Assembly: GCF_002097535.1 (NCBI RefSeq)
Contig: NZ_CP020772.1
Location: 248,001 to 312,000 of the forward strand
Direction of reading: 5' to 3'
Length of the DNA: 64,000 nt
Origin: Halobacillus mangrovi
GTDB taxonomy: Bacteria; Bacillota; Bacilli; Bacillales; Halobacillaceae
Shown: positions 51,600-59,931 of the stretch, piece by piece
Numbering within the stretch: the first letter of the stretch is position 1
How the letters are laid out: each line of letters begins with the position of its first letter
Notes under the pieces: model-generated
The model's database searches: none
What the model saw: the letters and a program-made list of their open reading frames with translations, nothing else
What the model was told of the DNA's origin: nothing
Position numbers and translations under genes: made by a program

Positions 51600-52349
51600 A
51601 TGCTTAAACAAGAACGCCAACAAAGAATTGTCGATATTCTAAATGAGGAACACAAAGTAATTGCAAGCGACTTAAGCAAACGGTTATCCGTTTCAGAAGA
51701 TACGATCAGAAGAGACTTAAAAGAGTTGGATAACCAGGGTGTGATTAAAAGGGTACATAGTGGGGCACTCAGAAAAGGACCTCCCGTCGAGGACTTTTCA
51801 ACAAGGCAGGGGATCTATAATGAAACGAAGGTGAATTTAGCTACCAAGGCCTTAGATCTGATCAAAGACGAGATGGTCCTCTTAATTGATGGCGGAACCA
51901 CTAACTTACAATTGGTCCATCAGCTTCCTTTGTCCTTAAAGGGTACAGTCATTACAAATAGTCCACCGATTGCGATGGCACTCTCTAATCATAAAAATGT
52001 GGAAGTAATTATGATTGGGGGCACTTTATTTAAGCAGTCGATGGTTAACTTGGGGATTGATACCTTTGAATCGCTATCGACCATGAGGGCAGATTTATAT
52101 ATTATGGGGATTTATAAAATTGATCCTGAAATAGGAATAAGTGTGCCGAGTTTGTCTGAAGCCTTAGTGAAACGAAAAATGGCCTCTATTTCTACAGAAA
52201 TTGTTGGGATGGTCACGAGTGACAAGTTAGATACGATTTCTAACCATATTGTTTGTCCTACGGATCATCTGACGTATTTAATCACAGATCAAGTAAAACC
52301 AGAGATCAAGAGTTTGTATGAGAATCAAAAAATTATTGTGATGGATTAA
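51600..52349 (+). CDS. DeoR family transcriptional regulator
   Basis: 249 residues. DeoR helix-turn-helix at 1-57 (RQQRIVDILNE; VSEDTIRRDLKELDNQGVIKRVHSGA) and the DeoRC sensor domain (LIDGGTTNLQLVHQLP; VITNSPPIAMAL; GGTLFKQS). DeoRC senses sugar phosphates, here presumably an intermediate of the divergent PTS operon. Canonical Bacillus mannitol operons use MtlR instead, which again marks this operon as different. Confidence 0.9.
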   Translation: MLKQERQQRIVDILNEEHKVIASDLSKRLSVSEDTIRRDLKELDNQGVIKRVHSGALRKGPPVEDFSTRQGIYNETKVNLATKALDLIKDEMVLLIDGGTTNLQLVHQLPLSLKGTVITNSPPIAMALSNHKNVEVIMIGGTLFKQSMVNLGIDTFESLSTMRADLYIMGIYKIDPEIGISVPSLSEALVKRKMASISTEIVGMVTSDKLDTISNHIVCPTDHLTYLITDQVKPEIKSLYENQKIIVMD

Positions 52350-52386
52350 AATGAAATCAGAATTTCATGAGAGTAACGATAAGCAG

Positions 52387-52421
52387 CAGGTCACCTTTTA
52401 TACGAAGGGTGATCTGTTTTT
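52387..52421 (+). terminator. Terminator of the deoR-type gene
   Basis: CAGGTCACC (52387-52395) and GGTGATCTG (52408-52416) with one G-U pair and a 12-nt loop, then TTTTTCTTC. Confidence 0.8.
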
Positions 52422-52485
52422 CTTCTATATTGTGTTTGTAACTTGCTATAATTGGAACAAATCCAATTTAGAAAGGGAGAGGCAT

Positions 52486-53370
52486 ATGCCAAACAAAACG
52501 ATCGGTTTTATCGGCACGGGAGTTATGGGGAAAAGCATGGTACGTAACTTAATGAAGGCTGGATATGAGCTCAATGTGTTCACACGCACGAAGGAAAAAG
52601 CCAATGACCTGTTAGCCGAAGGAGCGAACTGGCAGGACAGTGTGGCTTCTTTAGCGGCGCACTCCGATATCATCATTACGATTGTCGGTTACCCAAGCGA
52701 TGTGGAAGAGGTGTACTTTGGAGCAGAAGGCATTTTAGAAAACGCGAAACCAGGTTCTTTTATCATTGATATGACGACCTCCTCTCCTGATTTGGCTCAG
52801 GAGATTGCAGAAAAAGCAAAAGCGGCTGATATTTATGCCTATGATGCTCCTGTATCCGGCGGTGATGTAGGCGCAAGGAACGGAAAGCTTACGATCATGG
52901 TCGGAGGCGATCAGGAACAGTTTGAAGAAATCCAGCCTGTCTTTCAGGCGATGGGAGAGAACATCGTCCTTCAAGGCGAAGCGGGAGCCGGTCAGCATAC
53001 GAAGATGAGCAACCAGATCGCAATCGCTTCTGGTATGATGGGGGTTTGTGAGGCGATTACATATGCCGAGAAGGCAGGTCTCGATCCGAAGAAAGTCCTG
53101 AGCAGCATTGAATTTGGTGCAGCCGGAAGCTGGTCGCTTTCTAATCTTGGACCACGGATGATCGACGGAAACTTTGATCCTGGTTTTTACGTGAAGCATT
53201 TTATTAAAGATATGAAGATTGCGATTGATTCAGCGGAGAAAATGCAGATTCCTGTACCTGGGCTGAAGCTAGCGAAGCAGTTGTATGAGGAGCTGAGTGA
53301 AGCGGGCGGAGACAATGATGGTACGCAGTCGTTATATAAGTACTATCAGATGATGACGCCGGTTTCTTAA
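52486..53370 (+). CDS. ykwC: NAD(P)-dependent beta-hydroxyacid dehydrogenase, YkwC-like
   Basis: 294 residues of the 3-hydroxyisobutyrate dehydrogenase family: GFIGTGVMGKSMVRNLMKAG (in pieces GFIGTGVMG, RNLMKAG), ITIVGYPSDVEEVYFG, DAPVSGGDVGA, the catalytic lysine in GQHTKMSNQIA, and KHFIKDMKIA. It matches B. subtilis YkwC closely as I recall it. The substrate is a short beta-hydroxyacid, not defined. ATG 52486 with AAAGGGAGAGG; the open frame back to 52351 runs through the preceding terminator. Confidence 0.88.
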   Translation: MPNKTIGFIGTGVMGKSMVRNLMKAGYELNVFTRTKEKANDLLAEGANWQDSVASLAAHSDIIITIVGYPSDVEEVYFGAEGILENAKPGSFIIDMTTSSPDLAQEIAEKAKAADIYAYDAPVSGGDVGARNGKLTIMVGGDQEQFEEIQPVFQAMGENIVLQGEAGAGQHTKMSNQIAIASGMMGVCEAITYAEKAGLDPKKVLSSIEFGAAGSWSLSNLGPRMIDGNFDPGFYVKHFIKDMKIAIDSAEKMQIPVPGLKLAKQLYEELSEAGGDNDGTQSLYKYYQMMTPVS

Positions 53371-53703
53371 TTTTCTGCTGACAGACTAGAAAAGGTGAGT
53401 TTAGAAATCAATAGGCGTGGTGGATGGAGCAGTGGCTACTTTTGTTGTAGTACTGCTCTATTTTTGTTGAGATTTGTTCAATTTTATTGTTGATATTACG
53501 GAAGATTTAAATCCAAGATCATTTATAAGTTCATTTCTTTATTTGCTTCTTCTGTAGATAACCATTCGCCTGAGGGTTATGCCAACCGTTATATGGTGCG
53601 CTCCAATTCGGCGATAAAGGAATCTCCCCTTAATTTTGAGAGAATAAAAAAAACTATTTTATCAATAATAAAGGAAATACTTTTATCGGAAGGGGCGGTT
53701 GTG
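53371..53703. other. Gene-free region after ykwC
   Basis: 333 bases. Holds a terminator (53427-53468) and a small ATAACC/GGGTTAT hairpin near 53557-53582. Otherwise AT-rich leader DNA of the next gene. Confidence 0.5.
53427..53468 (+). terminator. Terminator of the ykwC-like gene
   Basis: GAGCAGT (53427-53433) and ACTGCTC (53452-53458) with inner GCTAC/GTAG pairing, followed by TATTTTTGTTG. Confidence 0.8.
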
Positions 53704-54342
53704 ATGAAGAAGTTATTGGTAATAGGGCTAACTTTATTATTTTCGCTAAATATCTTTGCTGGAATAAACAGTGCTGAAGCTACAACTCATCAAAACATTA
53801 GTCAAGCAGAGGTGAAATTCGAAAATGATTTTAGGAGGCTCTGGATTGATCATGTTTTGTGGACAAGTAATTATATTACAAGTGCAACTACTGTAGGAGC
53901 TGAGGATCAAAAACAGGTATTAGAGAGGTTGCTTAAAAATCAGGAGGATATCGGCAATGCTATAAAGCCAGTCTATGGAGAAGCCGCTGGTAACAAACTT
54001 ACTGAATTACTTAAGGAGCATATTGTGATTGCTGGAGAGATTGTAGAGGCTGCTAAAAGCGGAGATGAAGCCAAGGTAAATCAGCTCAACAAAGAATGGT
54101 ATAGAAATGCCGATGATATAGCAGCTTTTCTAAGCGGGGCCAACCCTCATTTAAAAAATGAAGACCTAAAAAATCTCTTATATATGCATCTTGAATTAGT
54201 TACAGATGACTTAGTAGCCAGTTTAGAGAAAGATTGGGAAGCAAGAATAGCTGCGATTGATGAAGGGATCACCCACATTATCGTAATGGCAGACGCTATC
54301 TCCCAGGGAGTTGTGAAGCAGTTTCCGGATAAATTTAAATAA
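53704..54342 (+). CDS. Secreted helical protein of unknown function
   Basis: 212 residues. Signal peptide 1-26 (SAEA-TT), then an all-helical domain with conserved-looking RLWIDHVLWTSNYITSA, RLLKNQEDIGNAIKPVYGEAAGNKLTELLKEHI, NKEWYRNADDIAAFLSGANP and KDWEARIAAIDEGITHI. Similar domains occur in Bacillus and Paenibacillus proteins, sometimes mislabelled as enzymes. The two-helix H/E/D-rich pattern recalls bundles that hold metal or lipid, but no function is known. Start ATG 53704; the frame upstream lacks a signal. Confidence 0.75.
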   Translation: MKKLLVIGLTLLFSLNIFAGINSAEATTHQNISQAEVKFENDFRRLWIDHVLWTSNYITSATTVGAEDQKQVLERLLKNQEDIGNAIKPVYGEAAGNKLTELLKEHIVIAGEIVEAAKSGDEAKVNQLNKEWYRNADDIAAFLSGANPHLKNEDLKNLLYMHLELVTDDLVASLEKDWEARIAAIDEGITHIIVMADAISQGVVKQFPDKFK

Positions 54343-54348
54343 TGACCT

Positions 54349-54376
54349 AAAGAAGCTCTTATTGGGCTTCTTTTAA
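54349..54376 (+). terminator. Terminator of the secreted helical protein gene
   Basis: AAAGAAGC (54349-54356) and GCTTCTTT (54366-54373), T-rich end TTTTAATT. Confidence 0.8.
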
Positions 54377-54517
54377 TTATTTCCATAAAACTAAGGCTGT
54401 AAAACCCAATCCATGTAAGTAATATATGACAGGACTACTTCACTATGGTTTCATACCTGAATCGGACTAACCTCTACTATCAAAAAAACGGCTACTGAAG
54501 ACAACCAGAGGAAAAAC

Positions 54518-54554
54518 AAATCCATCAAAGCTGACTGAATGCTTTGATGGATTT
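54518..54554. terminator. Bidirectional terminator
   Basis: Perfect 14-nt arms AAATCCATCAAAGC (54518-54531) and complement (54541-54554), 9-nt loop. T-rich on the plus strand (TTTGTTTATTTC) and U-rich on the minus strand (TTTGTTTTTCC). Confidence 0.85.
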
Positions 54555-54611
54555 GTTTATTTCGTAATGAAAATAAGCCGAAACTATGCGACCCTCTATT
54601 AAAAAGCCTTG

Positions 54612-55859
54612 CTAATTAAAAATGATAGGAAAAGTAAAGGTAACAAAAGCGGCCCAAAGTCCGTAGACCGGCAAATACTTCGTAACGGCATCCTGGATTG
54701 TTGAAAGTCCGGCTTTGTTTTGTAAAAAACGAATATAGGAGAGCATAATCCAAATTAGATTTGCGCAGATTAGGATGTTTACGCCTAGAACAGCCACTCG
54801 ATTTGGAGTAATCCCATATGAAGAAAGCCTGAACACGATGGCTGACAAAGCCACAAGGTCGATGACGAGGGCAAGACCAATCAAAGCAGCATTAATATAG
54901 TCTGAAATGTTCTTATTCTCGTCGGAGTCGCTTTCGGTAATGGTAAATATGGTGACCGCTAATACTCCAAGAAGAATGCCGTTGAAGGCGATCAGGAAAT
55001 CGCGATCAAGGAATGGATTTTTCCCGACCCATATAATCGTAATCAGATAGACCAACAATGTGATCAACACAAGAGGGCTAAAGATTTTCGCTATATAGGG
55101 GGTAATATTCTTAGCAAGTTTGAGATTCATTGATACCAGGTATGCAGCCACAATAGCGAGTGCGGCAGCACCAAATAATACAATATTACTGAAATAGAAG
55201 TCTTCTATATTTAGGCCAACAAAGCGGAATAACTGCATGGTTAAAGCTGCCAGGATCATTCCGCTCACGGCCATGCAAGCGTAGAGAAGACCAAATTCCA
55301 GATTAAATTTTATATAGGCTAATCTTTCTCTGCCTTGTGAGTAGCCGTTTCCTGTAAATGCAAGCCCTAGCCATACCCATAAGAAAATGGGAAGGTGTAA
55401 ATAAACAAGAATAATACTGTCTTCACCATTTAATGGCAGCAGATTAAGATAAACCACGGAAAGGATGAACAACGCTGCAAGGGAATAAATCATCCTTCTT
55501 TTCGGGGGATTATTGTAAACAAAGTAGGCAGCGATAAAGGGAATAATACCAAAAACCAGGTTAATCGGAGCGATGGCTTCCTGTTCGACAAAATGGAAAA
55601 TAATCCTCGTGCTTATCCCGGCCAGAACAGCTAAAAGGCCCATGAATAAGAACCCTTTTTGAAACAAGGAAGGTTTCGTTGGATCAGCTCTCTCCTTGAA
55701 ATGCAATCTTTCATACCAGACACTAAGCACATGAGAATCAGGGTGTTGTTCCCAGGCGTGTGAAAATGCCTTAATAAAGGCTTTCGGGTCTTGTCGATAC
55801 AGCCTCTCCAGCTCATGGGGGTCAGTCATATGTTCAAGAACCAAATTGTTATTATCCAT
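54612..55859 (-). CDS. Polytopic membrane protein of unknown function
   Basis: 415 residues. A soluble acidic N-terminus (about 1-65, MTDPHELERLYRQDPKAFIKAF) precedes about 12 hydrophobic helices. It has a DUF4153-like layout, though I am not sure of the family. Third gene of an operon with a DUF2975 protein and a YozG-like XRE regulator. GGAGG site overlaps the preceding gene's tail. Possibly a sensor or stress-related membrane protein; no function can be read. Confidence 0.6.
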   Translation of the reverse strand: MDNNNLVLEHMTDPHELERLYRQDPKAFIKAFSHAWEQHPDSHVLSVWYERLHFKERADPTKPSLFQKGFLFMGLLAVLAGISTRIIFHFVEQEAIAPINLVFGIIPFIAAYFVYNNPPKRRMIYSLAALFILSVVYLNLLPLNGEDSIILVYLHLPIFLWVWLGLAFTGNGYSQGRERLAYIKFNLEFGLLYACMAVSGMILAALTMQLFRFVGLNIEDFYFSNIVLFGAAALAIVAAYLVSMNLKLAKNITPYIAKIFSPLVLITLLVYLITIIWVGKNPFLDRDFLIAFNGILLGVLAVTIFTITESDSDENKNISDYINAALIGLALVIDLVALSAIVFRLSSYGITPNRVAVLGVNILICANLIWIMLSYIRFLQNKAGLSTIQDAVTKYLPVYGLWAAFVTFTFPIIFN

Positions 55860-55888
55860 CGTCCTACCTCCCCAAAATTTATTAGGTA

Positions 55889-56110
55889 CTATCCTTTACT
55901 ATCTTCATCACTTCGGTATTCCAAAAGATCTCCTGGCTGACAATCTAAAGCCTTACAAATGGCATCTAAAGTAGATAACCGAACCGCTTTTGCTTTTCCA
56001 TTTTTCAATATGGAAAGGTTCGCCATCGTGATTCCAACCTTCTCAGAAAGTTCCGTTACACTCATTTTCCTTTTAGCCAGCATCACATCGATATTAATGA
56101 TAATCGCCAT
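55889..56110 (-). CDS. XRE-type small regulator, YozG-like
   Basis: 73-residue Cro/C1 HTH protein: INIDVMLAKRKMSVTELSEKVGITMANLSILKNGKAKAVRLSTLDAICKALDCQPGDLLEY in pieces. The NLSILKNGKAKAVR recognition helix is typical of the YozG subfamily. It is nearly always encoded with a DUF2975 membrane protein, as here. ATG 56110 follows AGGTGA by 5 bases; the gene begins 10 bases after the DUF2975 stop. Confidence 0.88.
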   Translation of the reverse strand: MAIIINIDVMLAKRKMSVTELSEKVGITMANLSILKNGKAKAVRLSTLDAICKALDCQPGDLLEYRSDEDSKG

Positions 56111-56120
56111 AATGTTCACC

Positions 56121-56603
56121 TCACACCGTTAAATCATTTTCTGATTTGATAGCAATGGCTTCGTGTAAAAGTTTTTGAAGAACCGCATCAAAAACTGCGA
56201 TGACCAGTGAAGCAAATGGAACAATTAAACCGACAAAGATAACGCCTGGTGCATCGTCTACTTCCGCAAAAAGATAGAACAGTGGCAAGGCAAGTAAATG
56301 CAAAACACTGATGATGATCGCACAGTATTTGATTTTCTTTAAAGCTTTTACAGATAAATTGGAGAAAGCTTTATTGTTGTCAATATAGCGTAAGAGTTTG
56401 AAAGCCTGATACAAGGCAAAGTAAAAAGGTATCGCAGATCCATCGAAAATGATGTAGACGAAAACTTTTATTAGACCGAACTCTGGAAGCAATTCTTCTG
56501 CAATATCCGCTAACTCAGGCACTAAAAAGATGCACAGAGCAAGAACTGGGACTCCTAAAAGAATCACAGCTACTTTTAAAAATAGTGTTGTTACTTTTTC
56601 CAT
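56121..56603 (-). CDS. DUF2975 membrane protein
   Basis: 160 residues, four membrane helices (about 6-26, 45-65, 92-112, 120-140). The central segment FYFALYQAFKLLRYIDNNKAFSNLSVKALKKIKYCAI is diagnostic of DUF2975 (YoaS family). Role unknown; it probably works with, or is controlled by, the adjacent XRE protein. ATG 56603 with GAGGTG 8 bases upstream. Confidence 0.85.
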   Translation of the reverse strand: MEKVTTLFLKVAVILLGVPVLALCIFLVPELADIAEELLPEFGLIKVFVYIIFDGSAIPFYFALYQAFKLLRYIDNNKAFSNLSVKALKKIKYCAIIISVLHLLALPLFYLFAEVDDAPGVIFVGLIVPFASLVIAVFDAVLQKLLHEAIAIKSENDLTV

Positions 56604-56931
56604 AAAAAGCACCTCGCTTCTTTATCGTCATATTCATTTTAAATAAATATTTATCGTTTTGCAATAAAAATTTATTATAAAAGATGATTGTTTGGTGCGA
56701 TACAAAACAACTGAGTTGAAAGTAGCCTGCATGACAGTTTCTTCCTCTCCCCTTTTGTTTTTGTTCGATTTATTCAAATGTAAACAGTTTTTTAACAAAG
56801 CCTTTTGTAAAAAGGTTTTACTTCTATGCATGGTTAGAAATCGCCCGAAAACGTGTAAAATTGAAGTAATCATTCTATAAATCAGGACAAGCTCATATAC
56901 TAAGGGGTAGACACACGGCGGAGGTGGAGAC
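56604..56931. other. Divergent promoter region, DUF2975 operon / M48 gene
   Basis: 328 bases. AT-rich dyad TTTATCG-N5-CAATAAA (56650-56668) extended by AATAAA/TTTATT on its flanks lies about 50 bases before the DUF2975 start and is a candidate operator for the XRE protein. The rest shows no gene; GGCGGAGGTGG at its end serves the M48 gene. Confidence 0.45.
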
Positions 56932-58200
56932 GTGAAGAAAAAGTTCGTCATCTGGACACTCGTCCTTTTTTCATTATATGGATTGCTGCTTGGACTTTAT
57001 CTTTTCCAGTGGGCTGATTTCGGAGTCCCTGATGCCTATAAGGGAACAGCGGCTGACCCGACAACGTTTATGACAGATCGACAGCTGGAATTGGCGGAGG
57101 ATTATTCGCGTTATAAGGATTTCTTATCCTTTATTACGGAGCCGTTAGAATGGGTGATTTATTTAGGGGTGATGGTGTTTGGCATCTCGCTGATTTTTAA
57201 ACAGTTCAGCGAACAGGCTTCTCGTTTTAAAATCATACAAATCCCGTTGTATGTGCTTTTACTCCAAACGGTTACCACGATCATCTTGTTTCCGTTCGAT
57301 TATATCAGCCGGAGACTTTCCATTTCGTACGGCATTTCTACGCAGAGTTTTTCAAGCTGGATGAGGGATGAACTGATCGGATTTTGGGTCGGTTTTGTCA
57401 TTATGGCGATTTTAATCACGGTTTTATATTGGTTGATGAATAAATTCAGAAAGCGCTGGTGGCTGTACGCGTGGATGCTGCTCGTTCCGTTTCTCGTTTT
57501 TATGATGTTTATTCAGCCTGTTGTCATTGATCCGTTGTATAACGACTTTACTGAGCTTCAAGATAAACAGCTGGAAGAAAAGATTCTTGGGCTCGCCAGT
57601 CAGGCGGATATACCGGCTGAACGCGTCTATGAAGTGAACATGTCTGAGAAAACGAACAGTATGAATGCGTACGTGAACGGGATCGGATCGAATTTACGGA
57701 TCGTTTTGTGGGACACGACGCTAAACCGGTTGAAGGACAATGAAGTCCTGTTCATCATGGCCCATGAAATCGGCCACTATGTGATGAATCATTTGTATAT
57801 GAATTTACTCGGTGTGATTGCTTCAAGCTTTGTCGGCCTGTTTCTCGCTTACCATCTGATGCATTATACGATGAGAAAGTGGGGAGAGAAGTGGAAAGTT
57901 AAAGATGTCTCAGATATTGCTGCCCTGCCAGTGTTCTTCCTCCTGCTTTCCTTGCTTTCGTTTATCGCAAGCCCTGTGGAACTTGCGATTTCACGAAACG
58001 CTGAAAAGGCTGCCGATGAATACGCCATTCAAATGACAGAGGATCCGGAAGCGGCTGTTGGATCGTTCCAGGAGCTCACGGTTAACGGACTGAGCGAAGT
58101 GAATCCACCGGCTTTGGTGAAATATCTAAGGTACGGCCACCCGACCATGATGGAACGGATCCACATGCTTGAACAGTACCAGGAAGAAAAACAAGAATAA
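56932..58200 (+). CDS. M48 family membrane metalloprotease (Ste24/YhfN-like)
   Basis: 422 residues, GTG start (MKKKFVIWTLVLFSLYGLLLG). About six or seven helices and the zinc site HEIGHY in FIMAHEIGHYVMNH, with the third ligand Glu in SRNAEKAADEYA. Includes FMMFIQPVVIDPLYNDF and SMNAYVNGIG, typical of Ste24/CAAX-type M48A proteases such as B. subtilis YhfN. Acts in membrane protein quality control, by family. Followed by the second copy of the 31-nt hairpin. Confidence 0.9.
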   Translation: MKKKFVIWTLVLFSLYGLLLGLYLFQWADFGVPDAYKGTAADPTTFMTDRQLELAEDYSRYKDFLSFITEPLEWVIYLGVMVFGISLIFKQFSEQASRFKIIQIPLYVLLLQTVTTIILFPFDYISRRLSISYGISTQSFSSWMRDELIGFWVGFVIMAILITVLYWLMNKFRKRWWLYAWMLLVPFLVFMMFIQPVVIDPLYNDFTELQDKQLEEKILGLASQADIPAERVYEVNMSEKTNSMNAYVNGIGSNLRIVLWDTTLNRLKDNEVLFIMAHEIGHYVMNHLYMNLLGVIASSFVGLFLAYHLMHYTMRKWGEKWKVKDVSDIAALPVFFLLLSLLSFIASPVELAISRNAEKAADEYAIQMTEDPEAAVGSFQELTVNGLSEVNPPALVKYLRYGHPTMMERIHMLEQYQEEKQE

Positions 58201-58213
58201 ACGGAAGTATTTA

Positions 58214-58252
58214 CCACCTCAGGTCATCCAGAATCTGGATGACCTGAGGTGG
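58214..58252. repeat. Palindromic hairpin, copy 2 of the 31-nt element
   Basis: 18-nt arms (CCACCTCAGGTCATCCAG and complement) around AAT, 13 bases after the M48 stop. The inner 31 bases equal the reverse complement of 10777-10807. The outer bases differ in a compensated way (CACC/GGTG here, CTC/GAG there). Confidence 0.75.
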
Positions 58253-58347
58253 TTATTTATGTCATTCACGTTTCATGGTACACTTCAAAGTAGCTATGCA
58301 AGCGTTACCACATGGGGTTTAAATTATTTTCCGCAGGAGTGTGACTC

Positions 58348-59712
58348 ATGCAATCGATCTTAGAGAACTACCGGGATAGTATATTTGAAACGTTTTTCGG
58401 CAATGTCCATCACTGTATCGTCATTGTCGATCATCAAGGCCATATTTCATACATGAATGACAGCTACTGTGACTTTCTAGGAGTGGATAAAGAAAAAGTG
58501 ATCGGCCAGCACGTGACGGCCGTGATTGAAAACACGAGAATGCACCTTGTCGTCGAGAGCGGGAAGGAAGAGATGGCTGATCTTCAGCAAATCCGTGGCG
58601 ACTTTATGGTCGCGCACCGCATCCCGCTCAAATCAGATGGGGAGGTTGTCGGTGCGCTAGGCATGGTCTTGTTTCGTGATACTGATGAATGGAAGGTTAT
58701 GAACACGCACATTAAGGACCTTCTTCTTGAGCTTGAGACGTACCGGAACCAGATGCAGCAGCAGAATGGAGCGACGTACTCGCTGCATGACATTATCAGC
58801 AGCTCCCCTGAGATCTTAGAATTAAAGAACAAGATTAAAAAAGTCGCCCACGGCGATGTGTCTGTTTTAATCAGGGGTGAGAGCGGAACAGGGAAGGAAT
58901 TGTTCGCTCACAGCATCCATCATCTTAGTGAGCGCAGCACAAAGCCGTTTATCAAAGTCAACTGCGCCGCCATTCCTGAGCATCTCCTTGAAGCTGAACT
59001 CTTCGGTTATCAGGAAGGTGCCTTTACAGGTGCCAAAAAAGGCGGCAAGCAAGGAAAGTTCCAGCTGGCGCATGGCGGAACGCTTTTTCTTGATGAAATC
59101 GGCGATATGCCGATGCATGCCCAGGTAAAGATTCTCCGCGCCCTGCAGGAAGGGGAAGTCGAGGCCATCGGTGCTGTGAGGCCCCAGCAGGTGGACGTCC
59201 GAATCATCGCGGCGACGAACCAGCCGTTAGAAAAGCTGATTGAAGACCAGCGCTTTCGTGAGGATTTATTTTACCGGATCAACGTCGTCCAGGTCCAGGT
59301 TCCGCCTCTCCGCGAGCGTCCGGATGATGTCCGTGTGTTATCGAAGTACTTACTGCAAAAAGTCAGTGATCGGATCGGCAAGCGGATTGAGGAATTCGAT
59401 CAAGAAGTGTATGACTTGTTTCAGCGTTACAACTGGCCGGGAAATGTCAGGGAGCTTGAGAACGTAATCGAATCGGCCGTTCATTTAACCAATAACGACG
59501 TCATCCAGCTCGACGACCTCCCTGAACATATTCAGCCTGAGTCTGCCATCATTCAAGAACAAAGCAGCTTGAAGGAGTTAGTGGAAAATACGGAGAAACA
59601 AGCGATTGAACGAATGTTAAAAAAGGCTGAAGGAGACAAATCCCTGGCAGCTAAGTGGCTCGGCATCGGAAAATCCAGCCTTTATGATAAAGTGAAAAAA
59701 TACAAGTTATGA
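58348..59712 (+). CDS. Sigma-54-dependent activator with PAS domain
   Basis: 454-residue enhancer-binding protein. PAS sensor at about 14-115 (HHCIVIVDHQGHISYMND). AAA+ domain about 147-375 with Walker A GESGTGKE (177-184), the sigma-54 contact loop GAFTGA (224-229), Walker B TLFLDEIGD (245-252) and RFREDLFYR. Fis-type HTH at the end (KSLAAKWLGIGKSSLYDKVKKYKL). It directly precedes a -24/-12 promoter and three copies of a dyad, so it almost certainly switches on the scoAB operon in response to a small acid. Confidence 0.94.
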   Translation: MQSILENYRDSIFETFFGNVHHCIVIVDHQGHISYMNDSYCDFLGVDKEKVIGQHVTAVIENTRMHLVVESGKEEMADLQQIRGDFMVAHRIPLKSDGEVVGALGMVLFRDTDEWKVMNTHIKDLLLELETYRNQMQQQNGATYSLHDIISSSPEILELKNKIKKVAHGDVSVLIRGESGTGKELFAHSIHHLSERSTKPFIKVNCAAIPEHLLEAELFGYQEGAFTGAKKGGKQGKFQLAHGGTLFLDEIGDMPMHAQVKILRALQEGEVEAIGAVRPQQVDVRIIAATNQPLEKLIEDQRFREDLFYRINVVQVQVPPLRERPDDVRVLSKYLLQKVSDRIGKRIEEFDQEVYDLFQRYNWPGNVRELENVIESAVHLTNNDVIQLDDLPEHIQPESAIIQEQSSLKELVENTEKQAIERMLKKAEGDKSLAAKWLGIGKSSLYDKVKKYKL

Positions 59713-59716
59713 ATCA

Positions 59717-59832
59717 TTCCACAAAGTCGGAAACCATTCCACAATTCTGGAATGGTTCTTTTTTTTGCTCTTATGTAAGGGTTTTCATTAGGTTAGACTC
59801 TTTCTTCATCCTTCTTTTCCAGAATCGTGGAA
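59717..59832 (+). promoter_or_regulatory. Three 16-bp activator sites (UAS) upstream of the sigma-54 promoter
   Basis: TTCCACAAAGTCGGAA (59717-59732), TTCCACAATTCTGGAA (59737-59752) and TTCCAGAATCGTGGAA (59817-59832). The reverse complement of the third differs from the second by one base. Centres are 20 and 80 bases apart, that is, on the same helix face, and all lie 50-170 bases upstream of -24. These fit enhancer sites for the PAS-AAA-Fis protein. Confidence 0.8.
59733..59765 (+). terminator. Terminator of the activator gene, sharing UAS 2
   Basis: AACCATTCC ... GGAATGGTT extends the second activator dyad into a 9-bp stem with a 7-nt loop followed by CTTTTTTTT. The same bases thus seem to serve as operator and terminator. 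Confidence 0.75.
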
Positions 59833-59883
59833 AAATGAAACGGATTTAATTTTCAAAATCCCGTCACATCTAAAACAGAAAGT

Positions 59884-59900
59884 TGGCATGCTTCTTGCAT
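59884..59900 (+). promoter_or_regulatory. Sigma-54 (SigL) -24/-12 promoter
   Basis: TGGCAT (59884-59889), 5 bases, TTGCAT (59895-59900), matching TGGCAC-N5-TTGCW with the invariant GG and GC exactly 10 bases apart. About 31 bases before the scoA start. Confidence 0.88.
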
Positions 59901-59931
59901 CTATAGAAACGTGGAAGGGGCGTGAACCAAC

